Of a stretch of 39,253 bases of DNA, positions 18,653 through 26,061 are shown one piece after another; the first letter of the stretch is position 1, and every line of letters begins with the position of its first letter. The position numbers and the translations under genes are program-made. The notes beneath the pieces were generated by a model. It was given only the letters and a program-made list of their open reading frames with translations. It made no database searches and had not been told where the DNA came from. The DNA lies in NCBI GenBank assembly GCA_016778805.1, contig JADHOX010000009.1, positions 1 through 39,253 of the forward strand, written 5' to 3'. The stretch comes from Rickettsiales bacterium (lineage in GTDB: Bacteria; Pseudomonadota; Alphaproteobacteria; Rickettsiales; JABIRX01).

Positions 18653-19519
18653 ATGCCCTTCTTTTCCAAGAGCAACAAAATTTTGACCTCAAAACTCGGC
18701 GATCAAGGCTGGTTTCCAAAGGATACTGACAATCTAAAAGCAATGCTAGATGAACTGCTTAAAGGCACCTCTGATGGAGCCAAAATAAAAGCTATGATTT
18801 GCCCACATGCAGGCTATATTTACTCGGGCGATGTTCTTGCCAAAGCAGTTATTAACATCGATCAAAATAAATATTCTAAAATCATCATTTTAGGACCTTG
18901 TCATTACGCAACTAGAAATGATCTAGCAATTGTTACAGATTACGAAGCTATCGAAACCCCAATAGGCTTAACAAAGCTATTAAAAACCGATATTGCTAAA
19001 CTTATCGAAAACCCGTTTTTTAAAATAGAAGATCAAATTCACACACCTGAACATAGCATTCAAATGCAAATACCGCCTTTACAATTGAGATGCCCTAAAA
19101 CTCCCATTTTACCGATTATTCTCGGCAGCTTATCAATTGAAGCATCTAAAGCAATTGCTAACCAGATTGCTAAAATCATTGATGAAAACACCTTAATTTT
19201 AGTTAGTAGTGACTTTACTCATTATGGTGATTATTTTGACTTTACCCCTTTTGAAAAGGGCAATGTTAGAGAAGAAATAGAAAAGCATGATATGAAAGCA
19301 ATTCAGCCAATTATTCAAAACGATATTTTAAGCTATCAAAAATTCATCAGAACAAATAATCATACAATTTGCGGCTGCTATGCAATTGAAGTATTAATGC
19401 AACTATGCAAAAATAATACTGAATTTAAATTATGCGCTTATAAAACCTCAGGTGATCTTACTGGTGACTATTCTCATTCAGTTAGCTACGCCTCTATAAT
19501 TGCTCATGGTAAATGGTAA
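18653..19519 (+). CDS. Memo family protein (AmmeMemoRadiSam system protein B)
   Basis: This 288-residue protein is full length for the Memo family, which shares the fold of class III extradiol dioxygenases. The three metal-binding positions known from human MEMO1 are present: His52 in CPHAGYIYSG, His84 in GPCHY and Cys240 in TICGCYAIEV. PEHSIQMQIP and VSSDFTHYG (His190) are also conserved. In bacteria and archaea Memo is commonly encoded with an AMMECR1 protein and a radical-SAM enzyme; the chemistry of that system is not established. Here the AMMECR1 gene follows directly (stop and start overlap as TAATG), but no radical-SAM gene is nearby. argG lies 52 nt upstream and may share the transcript. 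Confidence 0.94.
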   Translation: MPFFSKSNKILTSKLGDQGWFPKDTDNLKAMLDELLKGTSDGAKIKAMICPHAGYIYSGDVLAKAVINIDQNKYSKIIILGPCHYATRNDLAIVTDYEAIETPIGLTKLLKTDIAKLIENPFFKIEDQIHTPEHSIQMQIPPLQLRCPKTPILPIILGSLSIEASKAIANQIAKIIDENTLILVSSDFTHYGDYFDFTPFEKGNVREEIEKHDMKAIQPIIQNDILSYQKFIRTNNHTICGCYAIEVLMQLCKNNTEFKLCAYKTSGDLTGDYSHSVSYASIIAHGKW

Positions 19520-20082
19520 TGATTGAAATTAAAAAAGACTTACAAAAACTGCTTTTAAATACAGCTAAATCAGCGATAGAATTTTATATAAAATATAATC
19601 AAAGACCAAATCGCTATGACCTTGGAATTTTAAACAACCAAAATGATGAAATACTTAATCAAAAATTCGCAGCATTTGTGACATTAAAAAAAGCTCAGAA
19701 CCTTCGAGGTTGCATAGGCTCATTAGTTGCGGACAAAACACTAATTGAGCAAATAATCTACCAAGCAATAAATGCTGGATTTTTTGATAATAGATTTCAG
19801 CCTTTAACAGAAAATGAAATTAACTCTATCAATTTAGAAATTTCAATTTTATCAAATCCAAAACCGATAAATAATTTTAACGAAATACGCTTGGGACAAG
19901 ATGGGATTATCCTAATAAAAAATAATAAATCAGCATTGTTTTTACCTGAAGTTGCAACTGAACAAGCTTGGGATTTAGAAACCACGCTTATTAATCTATC
20001 GCAAAAGGCTGGGCTAAAAGATGATGACTGGTTAGAAAATGCAAAATTTGAGACATTTCAAAGTTTTCATTTCGGCGCATAA
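19519..20082 (+). CDS. AMMECR1 family protein (AmmeMemoRadiSam system protein A)
   Basis: This ~187-residue protein carries the family signature LRGCIGSL, followed by DNRFQPLTENEI, GIILIKNNKSALFLPEVA and the closing KAGLKDDDWL. The biochemical role is unknown. The start is placed at the ATG at 19519, which overlaps the memo stop (TAATG); an in-frame ATG two codons earlier (19513) is also possible. Its stop at 20082 directly abuts the end of the convergent gene at 20083, leaving no room for a shared terminator. Confidence 0.94.
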   Translation: MIEIKKDLQKLLLNTAKSAIEFYIKYNQRPNRYDLGILNNQNDEILNQKFAAFVTLKKAQNLRGCIGSLVADKTLIEQIIYQAINAGFFDNRFQPLTENEINSINLEISILSNPKPINNFNEIRLGQDGIILIKNNKSALFLPEVATEQAWDLETTLINLSQKAGLKDDDWLENAKFETFQSFHFGA

Positions 20083-20892
20083 TTAATAAACCAAGACAGC
20101 CTTTGAATCTGATCCTTTTTTTTCAACAGGACTCTTACCTTTTAGCAAATATTTTACTTCTTGTGAATCTGAATCACTGTTGATTGCATGATTATGTTCA
20201 GAAATATTTATAGAAGAATTAACTGATTCATTATGATTTTCATCAATTATCAAGCCTTGTTTTTTTAAATCATTCATTGTTTTTTCACAAAGTTTCCTTC
20301 CTTCTATTTTAACCGTTTCTGAAAGAGAATTAAGATCATATAAATAACCTCTACTCTCATAAGCCTTAATAATTCCGATTGATGTATAATCTTGGTTATG
20401 CAAATCAACAAATCGCAATGATTGCATCTCAACAATATCTTTAAAACTGGCAATAAAATCATCCAAAACATCTTGAGTCATTCTTAATCGAGCTAATAAC
20501 ACCTGCTGATTTCTTGGATTAGTGAATGATTCTAACGTTTTATAAGCGACAGGAAGAAGCGCTGCACTTGCATTATTATATTTCGTATCAAAATTGATAA
20601 TTTGTTGAAATTGCGTTTCAATCACTTCTTCAGTTATTTCTTCAAACGCTGTCCTTGTTTGGGCCTGATTAATTAACAAATTTAAAAATTCTTTTTTACA
20701 AGATTTTGGTATATTGCTTTCTGTAAGCTTTAACTCGTTAAAAGGATTATTAATTGGTTTAAAACGAGAATTTTCAAACCTATTGATATATGCAACTTCA
20801 TCATCACATAGCTTATCTTCATGCTCATAAGCTTTAATTAATTCATGCTGCTTATAACTTTTATCTTTAAAAGATGATTTAAAATCTCTCAT
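20083..20892 (-). CDS. Unknown helical protein with Ser/Asn-rich tail, effector-like
   Basis: I do not recognise this 269-residue protein. It has no signal peptide or membrane helix. Residues ~1-215 are polar and probably helical. Residues ~216-269 form a low-complexity tail with many Ser, Asn and His (INISEHNHAINSDSDS) and end KGSDSKAVLVY. The ATG has an AGG 8 nt upstream. It lies 32 nt after the gene at 20925-21761 on the same strand, so the two are likely an operon. The combination of a folded part and a disordered Ser-rich end resembles the giant protein's N-terminus and the upstream neighbour, and a secreted role is possible but unproven. Confidence 0.75.
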   Translation of the reverse strand: MRDFKSSFKDKSYKQHELIKAYEHEDKLCDDEVAYINRFENSRFKPINNPFNELKLTESNIPKSCKKEFLNLLINQAQTRTAFEEITEEVIETQFQQIINFDTKYNNASAALLPVAYKTLESFTNPRNQQVLLARLRMTQDVLDDFIASFKDIVEMQSLRFVDLHNQDYTSIGIIKAYESRGYLYDLNSLSETVKIEGRKLCEKTMNDLKKQGLIIDENHNESVNSSINISEHNHAINSDSDSQEVKYLLKGKSPVEKKGSDSKAVLVY

Positions 20893-20924
20893 ATTTATAA
20901 CCTGTACTTTACTAAATAAGTATT

Positions 20925-21761
20925 TTAAAACTCCCTTCCGCGCTTAACACCAATTAAAGGAGAATCATGATTTGCATTCAACTGTAACAAATTTTCTAAT
21001 ACACATTCATTAACGAATCCTTGACTGCCTTTAATTATTTGGTCAATTGGAGTTGAAGGATTAGCTTCATTTGATACCTCTGATAAACTTTTGACAGATA
21101 TCACGCTATTTTCTGAAGGTGATTCACCTGTGTCAGAAGATACATTATTATTTGTGCCCTCTGTTAACGATCTATCAGTATCTGACTCAGATGGTGAAGT
21201 TGTAAAACCCAAGTAATCACTACTATTTTTATCTGCCAATTTAAACTGAAAATCCAAAGGGTCCCATTGACTTACTGGAACCAATCCTGGTCTTCTGACC
21301 GGAGTGCAAACATCATTTTTTCGATATTGAGTATGATGTTCTGTATTTAGTATATTTGGAAATGGAATCCTGACTTGATTTGTTTTAAGCAATAGATTTT
21401 TAATATCAGGAATATTTTTTTCAAAATTGTTTTGCAACACTATCTGATCCTCGTTTGATAGTTCTGTTTTAAAAATAAAACAAACTTCGGCATCGCAATA
21501 TAAATCATTTAACTGGCTTTGATCTGCTACCCCTGCAATTAAATTTACTAATTTAATCTGTTCAATTGAAAGCGTATTTTTTAATAAACTTGCGTATTTA
21601 ATGATTTCTTGCTCATTATTATCAATAAATGAATTTAGTTCTAAATTCAGTTTATCTTGAGTGAAATGATTAACATTATTAGTAAAAATATTATTAATAA
21701 AAAACTGATCTTTATTAAAAAATAATAGTCCTCCCTTATAATCAAGACTATTAGCTCTCAT
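20925..21761 (-). CDS. Unknown Ser/Thr-rich protein, effector-like
   Basis: I do not recognise this 278-residue protein. The N-terminal half appears folded and begins LDYKGGLLFFNKDQFFINNI, which resembles the motif near residue 1580 of the giant protein (FDHDGQNYSLTKEGFQLLSE) in the spacing of D, G, K and F. LSIEQIKLVNLIAGVADQSQ follows. Residues ~185-240 are Ser/Thr/Asp/Glu-rich and probably disordered (TTSPSESDTDRSLTEGT). The extreme C-terminus is basic (GVKRGREF). No signal peptide is present. It is the first gene of a two-gene minus-strand unit; its leader contains a hairpin at 21780-21798. Confidence 0.75.
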   Translation of the reverse strand: MRANSLDYKGGLLFFNKDQFFINNIFTNNVNHFTQDKLNLELNSFIDNNEQEIIKYASLLKNTLSIEQIKLVNLIAGVADQSQLNDLYCDAEVCFIFKTELSNEDQIVLQNNFEKNIPDIKNLLLKTNQVRIPFPNILNTEHHTQYRKNDVCTPVRRPGLVPVSQWDPLDFQFKLADKNSSDYLGFTTSPSESDTDRSLTEGTNNNVSSDTGESPSENSVISVKSLSEVSNEANPSTPIDQIIKGSQGFVNECVLENLLQLNANHDSPLIGVKRGREF

Positions 21762-21779
21762 ATCCCAAAAACAAAATAA

Positions 21780-21798
21780 AAATAAGCAAAGCTTATTT
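21780..21798 (-). promoter_or_regulatory. Hairpin in the leader of the Ser-rich gene pair
   Basis: Perfect 8-base arms aaataagc and gcttattt flank aaa. On the minus strand the hairpin is followed by a T-rich stretch and then the start codon 19 nt further on. It could be an operator, an attenuator or a leader hairpin. It lies in the 316-base gap 21762-22077, which otherwise holds only the palindrome at 21967 and AT-rich sequence; I see no gene in it. Confidence 0.4.
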
Positions 21799-21966
21799 AT
21801 AAATTAACAAAAACCTCTTTTGGAAATTTGCATAAGAGACTCAAAAAATTACTAAATAACTTTTCAAAATTATGCTGAAATGATTAATAATTTTGCTGCT
21901 TAAAATTGAAATAAATCGCAAAATATTTATTAATTCAAAAATTCTTTTAAATTTATAGCACGTATA

Positions 21967-21980
21967 TTGCATATATGCAA
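21967..21980. promoter_or_regulatory. 14-bp perfect palindrome, candidate operator
   Basis: The sequence ttgcatatatgcaa is a perfect palindrome in the intergenic region between the divergent genes at 21761 (minus) and 22078 (plus). Its TTGCA half-sites and central position suit a dimeric helix-turn-helix regulator that could act on both genes. No regulator gene adjoins it, and in AT-rich DNA a chance origin cannot be excluded. Confidence 0.4.
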
Positions 21981-22077
21981 CATCTTTGTTGGAAAAACTA
22001 AATTACAAAAAAATTTGACTAAAAAATCAAAATATTTAAAAAAGAAATAATAAATAAATATAAATCTATAGCTTCAA

Positions 22078-23166
22078 ATGATTAACAGAATTTCGATACT
22101 TATCTTAGCTTTCTTTCTAACAAATTGTGCTGCGCACAATCAAAAACTAGCAAAAAAACTTGATAATTTTTCAAGCACTACTGATTCTGCAAAAATTATA
22201 AAATATTTAGATAAACTTGATAAAGATAAAATTAACGACATTGATGGATCATTACTTAGAAAAGCCATAGATACAGACAATCCAGAAATTGTTAATATAT
22301 TGCTTACTCAGCAAAATGTTTCAGTTAACCTTAAAGGCAAAGATGCATTACCTCCACTTGGTTATGTTATTACCAAGGAATTTCCAAACGACAAAACTCA
22401 GTTAAACATGGCTACATCTTTAATTGAAGCTGGTGCCGATGTAAATATTATAACAACAAATAATCAGACATTATTAATGTTAAGCGCTGACCATAATCTT
22501 CCAGATATTACCAGACTTTTAATTGATAATGGCGCAGATATAAATGCTAAAGCCTCCAATGGCGAAACTGCTATACATAAATCAAAAGAAAAAGTTTTAA
22601 AAATATTAGTTGAAAATAATGCAGATATTTTTGTTCTTGATAATAATGGTAACACCGTAATTCATAAACTTTATTATATTGAAGACATAGAATATCTTAC
22701 AGACAAAGGACTTGATATAAATACAACAAATAATAAAGGAGAAACAGTTCTATTCAATGCCTGCAATAGTCGAAACTGTAACAGCAGCAGAATAGAAAAG
22801 TTAATAATTGCCGGCGCAGATCCAAATATTAAAAACAACGAGTCGATCACTGTTGCGCATTTAGCGCTTAAGACTCTTTCAACTGATTCATTAAAGATTT
22901 TACTCAAAAATAATGCCGATATTAATATTGCAGACAATACTGGCAAAACTCCACTGCATTACTTAGCAATCTCCTTAAATGAAGTAAATTTTGATAAAAC
23001 TGAACAAATAAAAGAGGTTTATGAATCAGCAGCATTATTATTTTCTGCTGGCGCCGACCCTTTAGCTAAAGATGAGAATGGTAACGATCCGTTTACCATT
23101 GCTAATAAAATTATTTCGCCAAAAATTCAATCTTTGAAGAATACTTATCAAACCGCAAACAATTAA
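22078..23166 (+). CDS. Ankyrin-repeat lipoprotein
   Basis: This 362-residue protein has a type II signal peptide with lipobox LTNC (Cys ~17), so it should be lipid-anchored in the envelope. The rest is a run of about seven ankyrin repeats; clear ones include EAGADVNIITTNNQTLLMLS, NGADINAKASNGETAIHKSK, AGADPNIKNNESITVAHLAL, NNADINIADNTGKTPLHYLA and SAGADPLAKDENGNDPFTIA. Ankyrin domains bind proteins; a lipid-anchored one would act in the periplasm or at the cell surface. No Shine-Dalgarno sequence is visible before the ATG. It is transcribed away from the Ser-rich gene pair across the 316-base intergenic region and is followed by the double hairpin at 23231. Confidence 0.92.
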   Translation: MINRISILILAFFLTNCAAHNQKLAKKLDNFSSTTDSAKIIKYLDKLDKDKINDIDGSLLRKAIDTDNPEIVNILLTQQNVSVNLKGKDALPPLGYVITKEFPNDKTQLNMATSLIEAGADVNIITTNNQTLLMLSADHNLPDITRLLIDNGADINAKASNGETAIHKSKEKVLKILVENNADIFVLDNNGNTVIHKLYYIEDIEYLTDKGLDINTTNNKGETVLFNACNSRNCNSSRIEKLIIAGADPNIKNNESITVAHLALKTLSTDSLKILLKNNADINIADNTGKTPLHYLAISLNEVNFDKTEQIKEVYESAALLFSAGADPLAKDENGNDPFTIANKIISPKIQSLKNTYQTANN

Positions 23167-23230
23167 AACTTTGAACAAAAAACAAAATTCTTAGTTGCAG
23201 TTTTGCAATCGATAGTTTATATGTCGGCTC

Positions 23231-23281
23231 TGGAAGGTCTTACCTTCCAATTCGCACTTGGGCCCTGGTTTTGAACCAGGG
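23231..23281. other. Two adjacent GC-rich hairpins in an intergenic region
   Basis: Hairpin 1 has arms tggaaggt/accttcca (23231-23249) with a 3-base loop; hairpin 2 has arms ccctggtt/aaccaggg (23263-23281) with a 3-base loop. Both are perfect 8-bp stems and far richer in G+C than the surroundings. A run of five T starts 8 nt after hairpin 2, so the pair may terminate transcription of the ankyrin lipoprotein gene. The tandem structure could also be a dispersed palindromic repeat or a small structured RNA ahead of znuC. Confidence 0.6.
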
Positions 23282-23370
23282 TTCGAAAGTTTTTAGTCTG
23301 ATTCAAATATTAACTAGATCTTAAATTTTTCATACGTTACAAGATTTAATATAAGGTTTTTAAATTTTAT

Positions 23371-24090
23371 ATGACTGATCTTGTTAAGATAGAAAATTTA
23401 TATTTCAAATTTCCAAATCAATTTAAATCAATTTTGAAAGACGTATCATTTACTATTGATCAAAAGGATTTTCTTACCATCGTTGGTCCAAGTGGCGCAG
23501 GAAAAACAACATTATTAAAGCTAATAATTGGATTACTAAAACCATCAAATGGAGAAATAACTCTAAAAAACGATATTAGTTTTGGCTATGTTCCTCAAAA
23601 AATCCAACTTAATACATCAATTCCTATCACAGTTAGAGAATTTCTAAAATTAAACTTTAAATCCGACAATGCTTCCATTGAAAGAGTTATTAGTGAAATC
23701 AAAATAAAACCTTTAATAGATATAACTATTCACAACCTTTCCGGTGGAGAAATGCAAAAAGTATTATTAGCAAATGCACTTTTAAACCAACCAAATCTTT
23801 TAATTTTAGATGAGCCAGCTCAAAATCTAGACTTGTCAAGTCAGATCCAATTTTACGAATTGATTCAAAATATTTACAAAAAAAACAATTTAGCAATTTT
23901 AATGGTATCACATGATATACATATGGTAATGTCAGCAACACAAAAAGTCATATGCCTTTATAACCATATCTGTTGTCAGGGGCAACCAGAATCAATAACA
24001 AAACATCCTGAATTTAAAAAAATATTTGGTGAAGATATGAGAAAGCTAATGACAATTTATAATCATTATCACAATCATAAACATGACTGA
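23371..24090 (+). CDS. znuC: Zinc ABC transporter ATP-binding protein
   Basis: This 239-residue ABC ATPase shows Walker A GPSGAGKTT (39-47), the ABC signature LSGGE (123-127), Walker B LLILDEP (143-149) and the switch histidine in MVSHDIH. The C-terminus is histidine-rich (YNHYHNHKHD), as expected for a zinc-linked protein. It energises ZnuB for uptake of zinc (manganese is an alternative for this family). It overlaps znuB by 8 nt. The substrate-binding znuA and the Zur regulator are not in the window, and I see no clear Zur box upstream. Confidence 0.93.
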   Translation: MTDLVKIENLYFKFPNQFKSILKDVSFTIDQKDFLTIVGPSGAGKTTLLKLIIGLLKPSNGEITLKNDISFGYVPQKIQLNTSIPITVREFLKLNFKSDNASIERVISEIKIKPLIDITIHNLSGGEMQKVLLANALLNQPNLLILDEPAQNLDLSSQIQFYELIQNIYKKNNLAILMVSHDIHMVMSATQKVICLYNHICCQGQPESITKHPEFKKIFGEDMRKLMTIYNHYHNHKHD

Positions 24091-24880
24091 AATATTATTT
24101 AAAGCATTGTTATCCGGGATATTTATTGCTTGCTTAACAAGTATGATTGGATGTTTTATTGTATGGAGGAGAATGGCATATTTTGGTGATTCACTTGCCC
24201 ATTCTGCATTACTTGGAATAGCAATTGGCTTACTATTTGGCTTTAATGTTCATTTTGGAATAATCGCAATTGCAATTATATTTGCATTAATACTGAGCTA
24301 TTTAGAACATAAAAGCCTCCTGACATCCGATACGATTCTTGGCATTCTAGCACATAGTAGCCTTGCTATAGGTTTATTAATTGTCAGCTTCACAGGCATT
24401 GGCGAAATAGACTTACATGATTTTCTACTTGGAGATATCTTAGATATAAGCTGGATAAATATTTTATATATATTTTCTGCTTTACTAGTCACAACAATGA
24501 TAATGCTAAAATTTTGGCATAAATTTATATTAATCAGTTTAAATAAGGACTTAGCTCATATTCAAGGTGTAAAAGTATTTCGTCTACAATTTCTTTTTCT
24601 CTTGTTAGTTGCTATTACAGTAGCTTCTACAATACAAATTATAGGAGTTTTACTTATATCATCAATGCTGATAATTCCCGCTGCAACATCAAGAATTATT
24701 TCGCGCACTCCAATTGCAATGTGCATTGTCACAATTGCTTGTAGCATTTTAGCAGTTATTGTAGGAACAGTCTTATCATATAATTATAATGCTCCTTCAG
24801 GGCCTGCTATTATCATTGCAGCTATATTTATTATGCTGCTAATAAATATAATTAACAGAATTGTTTCAACCACTGATTGA
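24083..24880 (+). CDS. znuB: Zinc ABC transporter permease
   Basis: This 265-residue membrane protein of the ABC-3 family has about eight helices. Typical stretches are CFIVWRRMAYFGDSLAHSAL near residue 30, VQGVKVF-like HIQGVKVFRLQFLF, and IQIIGVLLISSMLIIPAATS. It forms the membrane channel of the ZnuABC importer with the preceding ATPase. Start and znuC stop overlap. The end is 47 nt before the start of the RND adaptor gene. Confidence 0.94.
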   Translation: MTEILFKALLSGIFIACLTSMIGCFIVWRRMAYFGDSLAHSALLGIAIGLLFGFNVHFGIIAIAIIFALILSYLEHKSLLTSDTILGILAHSSLAIGLLIVSFTGIGEIDLHDFLLGDILDISWINILYIFSALLVTTMIMLKFWHKFILISLNKDLAHIQGVKVFRLQFLFLLLVAITVASTIQIIGVLLISSMLIIPAATSRIISRTPIAMCIVTIACSILAVIVGTVLSYNYNAPSGPAIIIAAIFIMLLINIINRIVSTTD

Positions 24881-24904
24881 CAAGTACTAAATGTGTCTTA
24901 AGTT
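24877..24904 (+). promoter_or_regulatory. Candidate promoter for the RND efflux operon
   Basis: A perfect -35 hexamer TTGACA (24877-24882) is followed after 16 bases by TAAGTT (24899-24904), which keeps the three most conserved -10 positions. It overlaps the end of znuB and precedes the adaptor's Shine-Dalgarno sequence. The -10 is weak, so this is only a candidate. Confidence 0.3.
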
Positions 24905-24914
24905 CATTTTTTTT

Positions 24915-24921
24915 AAAGGAG
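24915..24921 (+). promoter_or_regulatory. Strong Shine-Dalgarno that fixes the adaptor start
   Basis: AAAGGAG lies 6 nt before the ATG at 24928. It favours that start over the upstream in-frame ATG at 24877, which would also spoil the lipoprotein signal peptide. Most other genes in this window lack so clear a site. Confidence 0.75.
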
Positions 24922-24927
24922 TGCTTC

Positions 24928-26058
24928 ATGACAAAGTTTATTAAATTTTTTCTCTCAATAATTCTTCTTAATGTTCTGATTGCATGTGAAGATGATAGTA
25001 ATAAGAAAACTAAGGAACCTCTGGTAAAAGCTGTAAAACTTTTTACTGCAGAGGTTAATAAAAATTCTAATATCCGTAATATTTCTGGAATAATCGCCGC
25101 ACAAGAAGAATCAGAATTAAGCTTTAGAGTTAATGGTAGGGTTGAACATCTTTATGTAAAGAAAGGAGATAAAGTCTCTAAAGGTCAAGAATTAGCTACG
25201 CTTAACCAAAACGAATATACAACGGCTTTATCAAGCGCTGCCGGCGCATATGAAAATGCAAAATCAAATATGGCAACTCAAGAAAAAAACTATAAAAGAC
25301 AAAAGAAATTAGCTGATCAACAATTGATAAGCAAAGCTGAAATGGAGTCATCTGAGCAGGCATATAACAAAGCTGCAGGTGATTTAAAAATCCAAGAAGC
25401 TGCATTAAATGATGCAAAACAAAAATACTCAGATACAAAATTAATAGCTCCTTTCAATGGAACAATATCAGATGTTAAAATTGATAATTTTGCTGAGATT
25501 AAAATTGGCGAAACAATTTTTAATCTTGAAAGTCATGATAAATTCGAAATTAATCTTCTGGTTCCAGAAACTATGATAAACAACATTAAGATTGATGATC
25601 CAGTTGAAATTAAGATCCCTTCTATTGCACAAAAATTTAGTGGCAAGGTCTCAGAGATCGGTGCAAAAGCAGAAACATCTAATGCTTTTGAAGTAGTTGT
25701 AAATATTCCTACAGAATCTGACATACTTAAAGCAGGTATGACAGCAATTGTAACTTTTGAACATAAAATATCAGATGCTCCTATTTTCTTAATTCCAAAT
25801 ACAGCATTAGATTTAAGATTTTTTGATAAAAAAACTCAACAAGCATCAATTTACAAATATATCGCTGATCCAAATAATAAAGATCAAGGAGAACTAAAGC
25901 TTACTAAAATTTCTATAATTGAAATAAAGGGTAATATGCTCATCATCTCTGATGGTATTTCAGCCAATGACCAAATTGTTATTGCAGGGGTAAGCTTTTT
26001 ATCAAATGGACAGAAAGTTAAACCATGGAATGAAGATAGCAAAATTATATCAAAATAG
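24928..26058 (+). CDS. RND efflux periplasmic adaptor (membrane-fusion) lipoprotein
   Basis: This ~376-residue protein has a type II signal peptide with lipobox LIAC. It contains the HlyD/AcrA-type lipoyl half-motifs (SFRVNGRVEHLYVKKGDKVS and KLIAPFNGTISDVKIDNFAE), separated by a coiled-coil hairpin rich in A, K, Q and E (~residues 90-150), then the beta-barrel and membrane-proximal domains. It links the RND pump to the outer-membrane channel. The start is set by the Shine-Dalgarno at 24915-24921. It is the first gene of a complete adaptor-pump-channel operon. Confidence 0.95.
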   Translation: MTKFIKFFLSIILLNVLIACEDDSNKKTKEPLVKAVKLFTAEVNKNSNIRNISGIIAAQEESELSFRVNGRVEHLYVKKGDKVSKGQELATLNQNEYTTALSSAAGAYENAKSNMATQEKNYKRQKKLADQQLISKAEMESSEQAYNKAAGDLKIQEAALNDAKQKYSDTKLIAPFNGTISDVKIDNFAEIKIGETIFNLESHDKFEINLLVPETMINNIKIDDPVEIKIPSIAQKFSGKVSEIGAKAETSNAFEVVVNIPTESDILKAGMTAIVTFEHKISDAPIFLIPNTALDLRFFDKKTQQASIYKYIADPNNKDQGELKLTKISIIEIKGNMLIISDGISANDQIVIAGVSFLSNGQKVKPWNEDSKIISK

Positions 26059-26061
26059 ATT

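Noticed and set aside
22015-22051. TTGACT as -35 of a promoter for the ankyrin lipoprotein gene
   Set aside because: No acceptable -10 hexamer occurs at 16-19 bp spacing downstream.
22464-22946. Two minus-strand open frames inside the ankyrin lipoprotein gene
   Set aside because: They are antisense shadows of ankyrin repeats; no start signals or recognisable domains.
23221-23300. tRNA-like stretch (ccagggttcgaa resembles a T arm)
   Set aside because: No 5-bp T stem, D arm, anticodon arm or acceptor stem can be formed around it; the two simple hairpins explain the structure.
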